DNA from: Polytrichum commune | Lineage: Eukaryota; Streptophyta; Polytrichopsida; Polytrichales; Polytrichaceae | DNA length: 64,000 nt | Assembly (NCBI GenBank): GCA_950295325.1 | Contig: OX485806.1 | Coordinates: forward strand, 5,640,001-5,704,000 | Reading direction: 5' to 3' | Part shown: piece by piece, positions 54,892-64,000 of the stretch | Position numbering within the stretch: position 1 is the first letter of the stretch | Layout: each line of letters begins with the position of its first letter | The notes under the pieces: generated by a model | The model's input: only the letters and a program-made list of their open reading frames with translations | Database searches by the model: none | Told to the model about the DNA's origin: nothing | Position numbers and translations under genes: made by a program

Positions 54892-56940
54892 CTACACCGT
54901 TTATGGTATTGAATGTCACATACACTATTTTTGGAGGCCTACACAAGATGCCTAGAGGTCTCAAAGTGTCACGTCCATTGATTACCAATATGATACTATT
55001 CGTCAACATAAGTAATCCTTTAAAGTGAAAAAGTCGTTTTCATTAAGACATTTAGTGTAGCACATTGGGATACTTGAGATGATATTTTCACGTTTGGTAT
55101 GCAAGGGAGAGATGCTATTGAGCATATCAATGGCAAGTGTCATGTGTTTACATTTTAGTATGCAAGAGGAAGATATTATTGAGCATAGCAATGTTGAGTG
55201 TCATTTGTGCACGGGGAGGTCACTTAGTAGGATTTTTGTGTACCACGTGCGGCGGAGGGGTATTTGTTTAGGGGCTATTTACCTCCAAGGCACGAATTAA
55301 AAGCTCCCTATAATTACATAATATTCTAAAATGGCCTATTTTTTATACCCTACCATTACTTATAATGCCCATGTCATTGAAATTTTTTGTAGTCTATATT
55401 CCTTTTAATTAAAAAAAATGAATTTAAGAATGTATGCAATGCAAAAGTGATGGGAAAAACATGGCAACAAAAAAATATAAAAATTACGTACCATTGCAAA
55501 AACCAAGTACAAAAACTTAAAGTGAAAATACAAAAAGAAGACTTAGGATAGAACACAACATGATTAAGTGTGTGTTTACAAACACAACAAGATTGTGTGT
55601 GTGTTCACAAACACAACACCCGCTCCATAAAAATCCTTTTTCAAAATCACTTTACATGCTAGTGAAGACCAAAACCATATAGTGTGAAACACTTTAAGCT
55701 TGGTCATGAATCTTATATAGTTCGTTCTGTCACAAACTTGGACAGTTGCTCTCAATCATTCCTATCAAGAGTGTACACCTCATTTGTAGAATTGTAGCTC
55801 ATGGTTACCGTAGATATAATGCAATCTACATCAATCCATTTGCTATCCGTGTGATCATACTTAAATTTGTTACGACCTAGATATTTTCTATAATATTGCA
55901 ACATTACTTCGATGTGGGGATTATTAGGATTTCTCCTCCCTGATTCCTCCGTTCAAGCAAGGAGGTCAACCGCTTGCCTAAGTACTCCAAATTGTTTCCC
56001 ATTGCGCCACCGGATAGCCTGCACCCTACCCACCCACCATGAACTGGAATCTATTCTGTTCAATATGTTAGTAGCATTTCCAGCTTTAACATCAGTCATT
56101 GAACGTCCCCTTTTTTGTTTGGCAGCGGATTTTACAGTTGACAATAGCATTGTTGTGCTCTGTTAGACAAAATGCACCCCACAATCAGATCCTATAGATA
56201 ACAAACTTGATCCACATAAAGATCTTGCTTGGAGACAATTATCATGGTTGTTGAAATGAATACTATGTTTAATTCTTGCTAATCTATCTTTGGATAGAAA
56301 AACATTACCATTGAGTTGCGAGACAAACGTTGACTTGTAAATGGAATGCCCATCAACTTCTACGGTTGGCAAAAATTTCCGGTTCTATGTACTGAGGCTT
56401 CCAATTTCATCCGTTTTTGGGTGAATGATGAGTAATTTTTCATCCATCCCTCGTGAGGCATGCGTACGAAATTGATTCTACTAAACATACATCCTAAGAT
56501 CCTTATTTTCAGCCCCTATATTATTTTTACTAAAAGGGAATGGCCCATATTTTATACCTATCTATTTTACTTGTAATGGGCTTATGTACTTTTAATGGAC
56601 CCTTCATTATTTGGAATTCTTTTATAATTTTGATGTCAAATGATTTTAATCCTCCCTATATTATGCCGCACGTCGTTTTTAAAATGCACTAAGTGACCTC
56701 CCCGTGCATTTGTGTACACTTTTAGTCAACTTGTAAATCATTGTGTAACATAGGTATACACCTCATAACACTATTGAACATACTTCATGCCAATATGTTA
56801 GTAACTATACTTGAACATCAAGTGTCACGAGGTGACACTAATGGTGAAGTTTTTGATCATTAGTGTAAACTAGCATACTCCTCAAAATAGGGTAAGTGAC
56901 ACTATTATGCATATGACACTAAATACCATAAATGGTGTAG
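54892..56940. mobile_element. outer element with CTACACC ends carrying the 8-bp-TSD element
   Basis: The ends CTACACCGTTTATGGTATT and AATACCATAAATGGTGTAG are inverted and lie 2.05 kb apart. Removing the 1.5-kb inner element leaves about 550 bp, a normal MITE size. A second right-end-like unit (to ~57,110) follows in direct orientation, sharing AGTGTCA-GAGGTGACACT and GTAAGT-ACACTATTATGCAT. Confidence 0.65.
55210..56706 (-). mobile_element. hAT-like 8-bp-TSD element, larger copy with coding remnant
   Basis: The ends CACGGGGAGGTCACTTAGT and ACTAAGTGACCTCCCCGTG are flanked by a perfect 8-bp repeat CATTTGTG (55,202-55,209 and 56,707-56,714). Its right ~160 bp match the left end of 1,336-1,896. 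On the minus strand, about 56,150-55,750, a readable frame with one internal TGA contains VKAGNAT, SSSWWVGRVQAIRW, PNNPHIEVML, YYRKYLGRN, SKWIDVDCI and NEVYTLD. The residue order parallels the C-terminus of the DUF7869-like ORF at 60,464-61,636 (VRAG, PIWLVKAL, PNFHQIEV, YLGW, FKWTVD). It is the longest member of this family in the window. Confidence 0.85.
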
Positions 56941-57061
56941 TTCCATGATTTTGAAGCCACCTATAGTAGTGGGCATTTAATTACCATGCCATGATATTAG
57001 TAACACACTTGAATGCCAAGTGTCATGAGGTGACACTTATGATGAAGTTGTTGGTCATAGG

Positions 57062-57180
57062 GTAAGTAACACTATTATGCATGTGACACTAAATACCATA
57101 TACGGTGCAGTACATACATTAGATTGTATGTACTACATCGTATATGGTATTTAGTGTCACATGCATAATAACTATAGTAA
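57062..57180. repeat. near-perfect 55-bp-arm hairpin
   Basis: Arms 57,062-57,117 and 57,125-57,180 are inverted repeats about a 7-bp centre. They contain TATTATGCATGTGACACTAA and its complement plus TACCATATACGGTGCAG. The sequence is the terminal motif of the CTACACC-end family, so this is either two elements abutting head to head or a terminal hairpin from aberrant transposition. Confidence 0.75.
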
Positions 57181-57859
57181 TCAACACATTCAGTTGAAAT
57201 TCTAGTTTATGGTGGTGTGTGCAGGCCATCGATGCTTCAAAGGTTGGTAGCCAATAGCAGGGACTCCAATTTTTATTTTCATTATTTTTAGATAAATATA
57301 TTTAAAATATAAAATCATTCGGATTTTGTTTTTCTTTGGCTTATGGGCCAGGGATAAAAAATGCCTTTCCATTTCATTGATGATGTATTTCATCTTACAT
57401 CAAGGACCACGAAGTTGTCCCAATTACATGGTTTTTATTTTCATGGTCGCACTTCAAGGTCCCACCTTCATGGTTACATTTGTTGAATATGCAATTTTGA
57501 AAGTCTTTGGGCCCCTCAACTAGCGGACCAAGGGGAGTGACCATGTACCCCAAAAGTGGATGTGATGGTTTTCTAATATATGTCAAAAAGGGTGGGTTTG
57601 ACAAAAAAATCATGTTTTTACCCTTCTTTTATTCTCTTTTCTTTTCTTTTCCTCACCTTAAATTTCAACAAACATGGTTTCAATGGAGGACAAGTGGAGG
57701 ATACTTGTCTTGCTTTTAGGATTATATATGTTTTTGTACATTTCTTAAAGCATGTTGTGGACATTCAAGTCTTGATTTGCAAGGAGAGTGGAAGATATTT
57801 GCAAATTGCAGCTTGCTCTATAAGAGCTTGTGTCATAGAGAGAGGAGCATGTGGAGTCA

Positions 57860-58690
57860 AACATGAATGTTCGATATTGTGGATCGTACATTGTTGGGTT
57901 CATGGATGGAGAAGGAGTTTAAAAAACAAAATCGAGTAAAATTCATTTGTTTCAAATTTTTGTGTGAGATATTAGGCTCATATTTGAGAATAGAAGATAT
58001 TGTTTTAGGGTTATTATATATGTGCAAGAGAGAGTTGTGGCGTCCTTGCATAGGTTGGGTAGTGGTGATGGATTGCAAAACATAAGTGACTTATATGGAC
58101 TCCACAAGATGCACTTTCAAAGATAGTAAAAGAGTTTGTAGGGCTATTTCAAACTCCAAGTGAATTGTAGTTTGGGGTTTTAGCTTCACAATTTGAGCAA
58201 CTACATGGCATACCTTATATTGTGAGCGATTCATGGGCCTCATACTCTTATTTAGCATATGTAATTGGTGGACAATACTACAATTATAAAAAAACCTTTT
58301 CATTTGACAATTTTACAAACAAAAAAAATGTTAAACCAAATTGTTTGTTTTGGGATTATGAGTTTGTTTGGACTAAGAGTCTTCATGGTTGGAATTTTCT
58401 TCATGTTACAATGATAGGACACGGGTGCATAGAAAGTAAATCTCAACCATATAAACTCATTAGATACATTATGTATTTGGTGAGGCCTTGGATGCATTGT
58501 TCATTTAAGGGTGGGAAGAATGTATTATTAAGCAAAGAGGTAAATTAGAACTTTATTTTGTCTTCTACTAGAATGTGTGTAGAAAGGGCCTCTAGGATTT
58601 TGAAGGGTAGATGGAGGCTCATAATGAAGAAATATGAAAAATTGCAAGTAAGTTTTTTGCTTGCATGTTCCATGATAATGAGATCCTAAT
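57860..58690 (+). pseudogene. PIF/Harbinger transposase, inactive (frameshifts and stops)
   Basis: Several frames together recover the DDE_Tnp_4 layout: FKFLCEILGSYL, GSGDGLQNISDLYGLHK, LASQFEQLHGIPYIV, then GQYYNYKKTFSFDN, CLFWDYEFVWTKSLHGWN, VRPWMHCSFKGGKN, and STRMCVERASRILKGRWRLI. In active relatives the segment after PYIV carries the first Asp and the SLH motif is followed by Asp; here they read SDSWAS and SLHG, so at least one catalytic residue is lost. The ORF 58,222-58,548 covers the middle. At least two frameshifts and several stops are present. It may be a relic of the machinery that moved the Tourist MITEs in this window. Confidence 0.88.
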
Positions 58691-58769
58691 CCACAGAGAT
58701 GAAATATCTAAAACATGAGCATGCCTATATGAGCATGTTCATGAAATAACATTCCCTTTGGATCACGCA

Positions 58770-59560
58770 ACCCAAACCCATCCTCTCAAATCCTTGAAAG
58801 GTACATGCCATGAATTCAAGGCCCTCATTGAAGACTAGAAGCAAGGGGAATGAAAAATAAATAAATGAATGAATCATGCAAAATTTGGGAGCCTAGACGT
58901 TAACCCAACCCCTCAAATCATTGGCATACACTTGGCATAAATTCCAGGACACATTGAAGAGTAGGTGTGAGGAGGGATAAAAAATACAAATAAACATATT
59001 TAGAAGCTTAGTCCTCAATGCACAACCCAAGCCCACCCCTCAAATTCTTTGCAAACACCTACCATGAATCCTAGTCCATATTAAAGAGTAGAGCTGGAAA
59101 ATAATAGGAAAAATAAAAATAAAAATTTGGAAGCCTAGTCTTCCCAATCCTCAAATCCTTGGCAAACAATTGCCATCATTATCAAGCCACCTTTAAGACT
59201 AAATTATTCATAACATGATCAACAAAATGAAACAAAAAGAAGGGCCAACTTGGGAGCCCAAGCTTTAGTACATATAACTTGCGGTCATAAAAAGACCTTA
59301 AATTCTTGGCACACATTTCTCATAAATTCTAGGCCACAATTGAAAAGTAGATCATCCACAAAAACACCATGGAGTTTATAAATGAAGTAAAAAAAACTTG
59401 ACTCAACCTTCAATGTACATAAGATGCATTTGAGCCCAACCCTCAAATATGGGGCAAACACCACCATCAATCCCATAACAATTCAAGAACATAACATGCA
59501 TAGAATACCAACAAAAAGGAGGGCCATGCTTAAAAGCTCAACCCTGAGTGCATCAACCTC
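58770..59560. repeat. degenerate ~125-bp tandem repeat, about six units
   Basis: The phrase CCCAACCCCTCAAATC-TTGG recurs in variant form at about 58,780, 58,905, 59,032, 59,147, 59,287 and 59,434. It is followed by CATGAATTC-AGGCCACATTGAAGAGTAGA-type sequence, an A-rich part and GGGAGCCTAG. Spacing ranges from ~110 to ~155 bp. It is an old minisatellite or satellite fragment, possibly originating inside the adjacent transposon. Confidence 0.8.
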
Positions 59561-60463
59561 CACCCCAAATGCACTCCCAAATGAATAGCATTCAAATGCT
59601 ATGTGTTTTATTAGCATGCATTTGGTGATTCTCCACCCAAGATGAAATCCAAAAAATAGTTATAGAAAGCGGCCAAGTTCTTGAGCCCCACCTTTTGAGG
59701 ACAACCACCACCTTGAAATCACTAGTCGGTAAGAGGGGGTAACACCGCGGAATGACAATACCTGGAATGTAGTTGTGGCACATGATAGCAACGGTGAGTC
59801 ATGGATGGTGTCATGGAAAATGAGACCAATGGGGACTCTAAATCCTTATGTGGTGGGTGGTTATTGCAAGAGTCTTTTGACATACCAAGAACTATAATGA
59901 GATGCTGAGAACTATATCTTACCTAGTAGAATAGCAGTTATTGAAATTTGTAACTAACATTATATTCGTTAATCGGAGACTTTGGAAAGTCTCAAAATAA
60001 AATACGCCCATAGTTTGGGATGCCAATATTGTGAACATATGGAACATTGGGAACATGAGAGTTTTCAAATTCGCACGCGAAGAATATTCGCATTACTAAA
60101 AACAATCAACCTTCATATCATAATATAAACATGAACTAAACGTGGAAAAAACAATCGAATCCCAAAATCAAATAGTATTATATCATTATGAAGTTTAGGT
60201 TGTGCATCCCATATATAAGGGTTTTATGGAATTGGATGGCAGATCCCAAACGTATTTATAAGTTTGAATATTATAAATAGATTATATAATAATTGCAATA
60301 ATACCAAGTCTATAAAGTGCCCCTATGTTTAGCCATTATTTCCAACTTATGTTATGTACCCTGTCTCCATATTTCGCTTCATATTCATTCTCGGCTTCAT
60401 TTTCCGCAGCTGCAATACGTGCCAAGTTGTCTTTGGCAAAATCTAAATGTTTTTTGGGGATGG
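59561..60463. other. intergenic DNA, no gene seen
   Basis: AT-rich sequence. No transposon ends were recognised here, including none of the CACGGGTAGGTCA type that would delimit the DUF7869-like gene as a transposon. Confidence 0.4.
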
Positions 60464-61636
60464 TCATCGTTTCCGATTTAGAACCCTACGCGGCTTCCAA
60501 GCACAAAACATGCTATCGGTGTTTATCCAAACCGGTCCATATGCTAAGTCCACTGTCCACTTGAAATTCTTTTTGGTGTCCCAACCTAAATAGGTGCGGA
60601 GAACGTTATGGTCTTTGGTGCTTGGACGACAATATTTCACCTCAATTTGATGAAAGTTGGGGCTAGTTCGGACAAAATTGGGTGAAGACAATGCTTTTAC
60701 CAACCAAATTGGTTTGGGGTGCTCCTCATCTCCTGCTCGTACGAGGACCATATAACCTTCATGGCAATTAACACCCACAGGTAACGACGGTGCCGGCCGA
60801 TTGCGTGCAGAACCAATGTAATGCTCGTCCATTGCGAACTCTTCATAGACCTCTCCATTGTCGAAGAACATGGTGTCGGACTCGACAACCATCAAACGAC
60901 TTTGTGGCCAAAATCCTTCTGTCAAAGTCATACGCGTGTCGCCACCAAGTGTCATCAAGGCCGAGCGAATGCGATCCCAATACGCGATCAACGGTTCATA
61001 AGTATCTCTAACACGTTTGGTGATGTCTTCCTCACACAACTCTTTCCAATACTCAATGAATCCGGATATACCTTTGAGTATTTCCGGCCCAATCTTCATG
61101 GGGTCGGGTTTGCAAGGCTTTGGATCCCCATCCGGAAGCAAACATTTCTCATCCTTGTTCTTACGCCACATGAGTATATCATTTTCTGGACACCAATTAG
61201 GAGATGTGTACAAAAGCTTGAACTGCATGGCGGTGATACCATCATCCCTCATATAAAAGTGGAATTGTTGTGCTTTCGTGTGTCCCACCAAACGGTCCTC
61301 TCCTTTCAGCATGTATGGCTTGATAAAGGCCTTGAAATTTGGTACTTCCTCAATCATGTGCGGGATCACGGACATATTATCCAAATCCATGTATGATTTC
61401 ATGAGGAGCGGTATGGTGGAAAAATCCTCTTCATGCAACTTCATGCTCCAACGTCCGAATGACGCATCAATGTCATCGTGTGTGTACCCCACCATCAAGA
61501 AAGACACAAACACCTCTTTGAATATGGCTTTTGCCACAAGCAATGACCAAAAACAAAACACGTAACGACATTTGTTGTCTTTAGCACAATTATTAAGTTG
61601 AACATGGAGAGTTGGAGGCAATGGTTTCCCCTCCAC
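60464..61636 (-). CDS. DUF7869-like protein, possible transposase-derived; 5' end uncertain
   Basis: The open frame covers 390 codons. An in-frame TAA directly precedes it, and the first Met codon lies internally, so an upstream exon or a truncation is likely. Near the N-terminus LHVQLNNCAKDNKCRYVF and SFLMVGYTHDDIDASFGRWS match the core of a widespread uncharacterised family (Pfam DUF7869, from memory). Typical members read QLDN and GHTHEDID; here the Asp is Asn and the first His is Tyr, so a catalytic role may be lost. The C-terminal third (PKPIWLVKAL ... IEVKYCRP ... YLGW ... KWTVD) looks like a small chromo/BAH-type beta domain. Function is unknown; nuclease-fold or transposase activity is an inference. 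The full-length frame suggests recent origin or purifying selection. Confidence 0.7.
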   Translation of the reverse strand: MEGKPLPPTLHVQLNNCAKDNKCRYVFCFWSLLVAKAIFKEVFVSFLMVGYTHDDIDASFGRWSMKLHEEDFSTIPLLMKSYMDLDNMSVIPHMIEEVPNFKAFIKPYMLKGEDRLVGHTKAQQFHFYMRDDGITAMQFKLLYTSPNWCPENDILMWRKNKDEKCLLPDGDPKPCKPDPMKIGPEILKGISGFIEYWKELCEEDITKRVRDTYEPLIAYWDRIRSALMTLGGDTRMTLTEGFWPQSRLMVVESDTMFFDNGEVYEEFAMDEHYIGSARNRPAPSLPVGVNCHEGYMVLVRAGDEEHPKPIWLVKALSSPNFVRTSPNFHQIEVKYCRPSTKDHNVLRTYLGWDTKKNFKWTVDLAYGPVWINTDSMFCAWKPRRVLNRKR

Positions 61637-62923
61637 TTAAATCCCTAACTCAGCCCTACGTGATTACTTGGGTCCTATCCTATCAGTTGCCCATCTTCCT
61701 TCCAAATCTGACTCTGGCCCATCCAACCTTCACTTTGCTCAGTGGCAGCTCCCTTAAACCTCCTCTCGGCTCCCTGTAAATATCCCATGTGTTGTTGCCT
61801 CAGTAGCCCCTGCCTGTCCTAAGTCTGCTCTCCCCTGGTCGCTAGAGCTGCTTGATCCAGCCACCCTGATGCTTCCTCCTTCCCTGAATTCACAAACGGA
61901 GGGCAGTCATCACCGGCACTTTGAGGTCACCTGGTGTTGAACAGGGTTCTCTCCTTTGTTTGGCAGTGCCTCACTGCACCCAGACCGTGCTCGTGGATTT
62001 CCCTGTGCAATGCGACTCGACTGGGGGGAAGCTGGAAACAACCAGCCTAGCGGTTCTCCGCTCGTTGATCCCCACCTTCAGGCACATTTTATGGCATTCA
62101 ACCCCCTGTTGCAGACAACACAACCTCTGATCCCAGTCAAGGAATTGAATCCTCTTCCCTAGAGCCAATCCTTCTCCGCAACATCTAGCTGCCCCCTCGG
62201 CATTCTGGATTCCTTCTTCCTTGTCTTCAGTTGTGCTTGGTAGATTCCAACGCATCTTGTCCCATGACCAGAACCAACCCTCTTCCCATTCCAATGCCGG
62301 CTCTGAGTTCTAGTAATCTGTTACCGAAACTCAACCGAAATCGCCCTCCACTCCTTCACAAAATGAAATCTCACCCTTCGAATTCGGCCAGGGCGCCCAT
62401 TGTTAGAACTCTCCTTCATTCTGAATGTCTGAGTTGGCATCCGCCGTTGAGGGCGAGCTTGATTTTTCCCCCTTCCTGTGTCCATTCATTTGCTGGAAAA
62501 TCAACTCAACCAAGAAAAAACGACCATCATCCCGCACCGAACCTGGCTCCTGTTTTTCCCATTTTCTCCGAGAGAGAGAGTGCGGGTGAGCGAGCCCTGA
62601 TCTCGCAGGGCCCCTTACTGCGGCCGCCTGAGAATTCCTTAGCCCCCTTATCCAAACTCACATTTTTTCTTAATCAACCAGAGTCCGAGCCTAAAACAAA
62701 CAGTAACCCCCAGCTTAAGACATAACCCTACTTAAACCAACCTAGATATTAACTGCCCTAGTCTTTAATCTTCACTTAACTACAAGTTGGTCCCCGATTA
62801 AACAATTCCCGACACAAATCCACATGACTCCTACTCTAGTCCTCCATTCAATTGCAAATCAAAATGCTAATCTTCACTCTTCTTATCTTTTTGAATACTT
62901 AAGTGAACGTCCACGTCCAAGTC
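61637..62923. other. GC-rich 1.3-kb segment of unknown origin
   Basis: Composition differs sharply from both sides: Pro/Ser-rich ORFs on the plus strand (62,231-62,725) and a Gly/Glu-rich frame on the minus strand (61,971-62,294). Neither has a recognised domain. It sits between the DUF7869-like ORF and a decayed minus-strand gene and may be an inserted LTR or 5' region of a retroelement. No matching TG...CA ends with a 5-bp duplication could be set. Confidence 0.4.
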
Positions 62924-64000
62924 CTAATAGTATCTTGAGGTTAAGGGCACATGTGGGCACCACATTGGGCTCACATGAGGCATCGCTGCAATGTCGTCAA
63001 GGCCGAAGGCCTTACTTATGTCAGTTTGAAAATGACTCAACATGGTGTCTGCAAGTGGGCCGTCGTACAAATGTATCCTTATTGAGTCTACCGTTGTTGT
63101 CATATCTTCCGTTGGATTTTCCACCCCCATTGCCGCATATACCAACCGTAGCTGGGTGGATCTTAGTGCCTTTAGATTTTCTATCATTTCTTGTTTACAT
63201 AAAATCACAGAATTGCACTTCTTTTGCAAGTCCCCCAGCACCGCCAAACTAATATCTATGTTTTCACGAACAGTTAGTGAAGAACACATAACCTGTATAA
63301 CAAACAAGAACAATATGAGTGATTGTCTTGATATGTAAGCAAACGTGTTAAAAAAATAATTATACAAATCAAATATAATAAAGTATTTACCTCTTTACAT
63401 CTCTCTTATCTTTGTGTTGAGATATTTTCCGAGTACCACATATCCGCAAGTTCGGATGTATGATTCATGCGCAACAGGTCCGCAATGGCCCTGTGCGCCA
63501 ATTTCCCAAGAAATGACTGGATCTTCTCCACCACCTCTTGTTGTTTGGTTGGCTCGCATCCAAACATCGCAACAATATTATTGTAAAGAACATCAAATGG
63601 TTCTACAACATCACAAATATATTAAAAATAGAAATCTTCCATATATGGTAAGTTCCGCGCAATAGTCCTCAACGACACGGAGCGGTCCTTAGATTGAGCA
63701 AGTTCAAGAAGAAATTTTGTATTCAAACCTACAATTGGATGGGCCAACAGACGCTTGTCACCTTCAAGTATGCGCATCAAAAAAAGAATAGCCCTCAAAA
63801 TATGAGGACATTAGTTATCCAATGAGAGGGCATCAATATTTACGCTTTCTAAAAGTACATCGGATATCTACACCCATTCTTGGTTAGTGTGCTTCCAAAG
63901 TCCAGAACTCTAGTTCTTAAGAGGCCATTTCTTAAGAGGCAAATCTATTGGTGGGTGAATTGCACGGAAGTTCCTTGATATGAGAAAGTTATGACCGAAA
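62924..64000 (-). pseudogene. decayed spliced gene of unknown family (two exons, runs off the window)
   Basis: Exon A occupies 63,391 to beyond 64,000, exon B about 62,924-63,292. They are joined by a 98-bp intron with intact signals (GAG|GTAAAT and TATACAG|GTTATG) in matching phase 0. Exon A reads as one frame for 203 codons, with recognisable protein-like text (ILEGDKRLLAHPIVGLN, QSKDRSVSLRTIARNLPYM, VEKIQSFLGKLAHRAIADLL) but five stops, all TAA or TAG. Exon B continues with LTVRENIDISLAVLGDLQ and NLKALRSTQLRLVYAAMG. The helical pattern resembles ARM/HEAT-like repeats only vaguely. I do not recognise the family. Consistent frame and splice sites show it was a real gene. Confidence 0.6.

Noticed and set aside
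63391-64000. Alternative genetic code with TAA/TAG read as Gln
   Set aside because: The other genes in this window use normal stops and CAA/CAG are also present in the same exon; decay of a repeat or gene is far simpler.
1-64000. CRISPR arrays, bacterial operons, riboswitches or rRNA
   Set aside because: The sequence is eukaryotic nuclear DNA; no regularly spaced identical repeats, rRNA-like or riboswitch-like sequence was found.

Overview
This 64 kb window is nuclear DNA of a land plant, most likely a bryophyte and probably a moss. The evidence is two multi-exon plant genes (an FLX-like coiled-coil gene and a ureide permease gene), a plant Ty1/copia element, Tourist-type MITEs, and an intronless HET-domain gene. 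HET domains are typical of filamentous fungi and, among plants, I know of them mainly in mosses. The species cannot be fixed from the sequence.

Layout. 1-4.9 kb is transposon debris, including an 8-bp-TSD (hAT-like) element at 1,336-1,896. 4.9-16.7 kb holds the FLX-like gene on the minus strand (five coding exons, 12,165-15,632; GC-rich leader near 16.4-16.6 kb) and about 7 kb of downstream sequence without a recognisable gene. 16.7-27 kb is gene-poor repeat DNA with Tourist-like MITEs, a fold-back element, a nested MITE pair, a (GT)27 microsatellite and a diverged segmental repeat. 27.0-30.7 kb is a decayed, 5'-truncated copia element. Its 3' LTR is interrupted by a 2.7 kb Harbinger-type element (30,678-33,385, TTA TSD) that itself carries a MITE, a pogo-like element and a tRNA-derived SINE. 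The HET-domain gene (33,804-35,786, +) starts 418 bp after this composite. A seven-exon ureide permease gene (36,640-40,518, -) follows, with MITEs in its introns and leader sequence out to about 42.2 kb. 42.3-60.4 kb is almost entirely DNA transposon debris: pogo elements with CENP-B/Tigger fragments, a head-to-tail plus nested Tourist cluster, a second and larger 8-bp-TSD element nested in another element, a dead PIF/Harbinger transposase and a degenerate ~125-bp tandem repeat. 60.46-61.64 kb encodes a DUF7869-like protein (-), followed by a GC-rich stretch and a decayed spliced gene of unknown family running off the window end.

The three host genes do not form an operon-like or pathway unit: FLX-like (chromatin or transcription regulation), HET-like (possible cell-death or self/non-self function) and ureide permease (allantoin/uracil transport). 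The leading candidates for something new are (a) the HET gene beside a TE boundary and (b) the shared C-terminal residue order between the DUF7869-like ORF and a coding remnant inside the larger 8-bp-TSD element. The second suggests that DUF7869-type proteins may be the transposases of that TIR family. All exon models come from reading splice signals, frame and remembered family similarity; no search was run.
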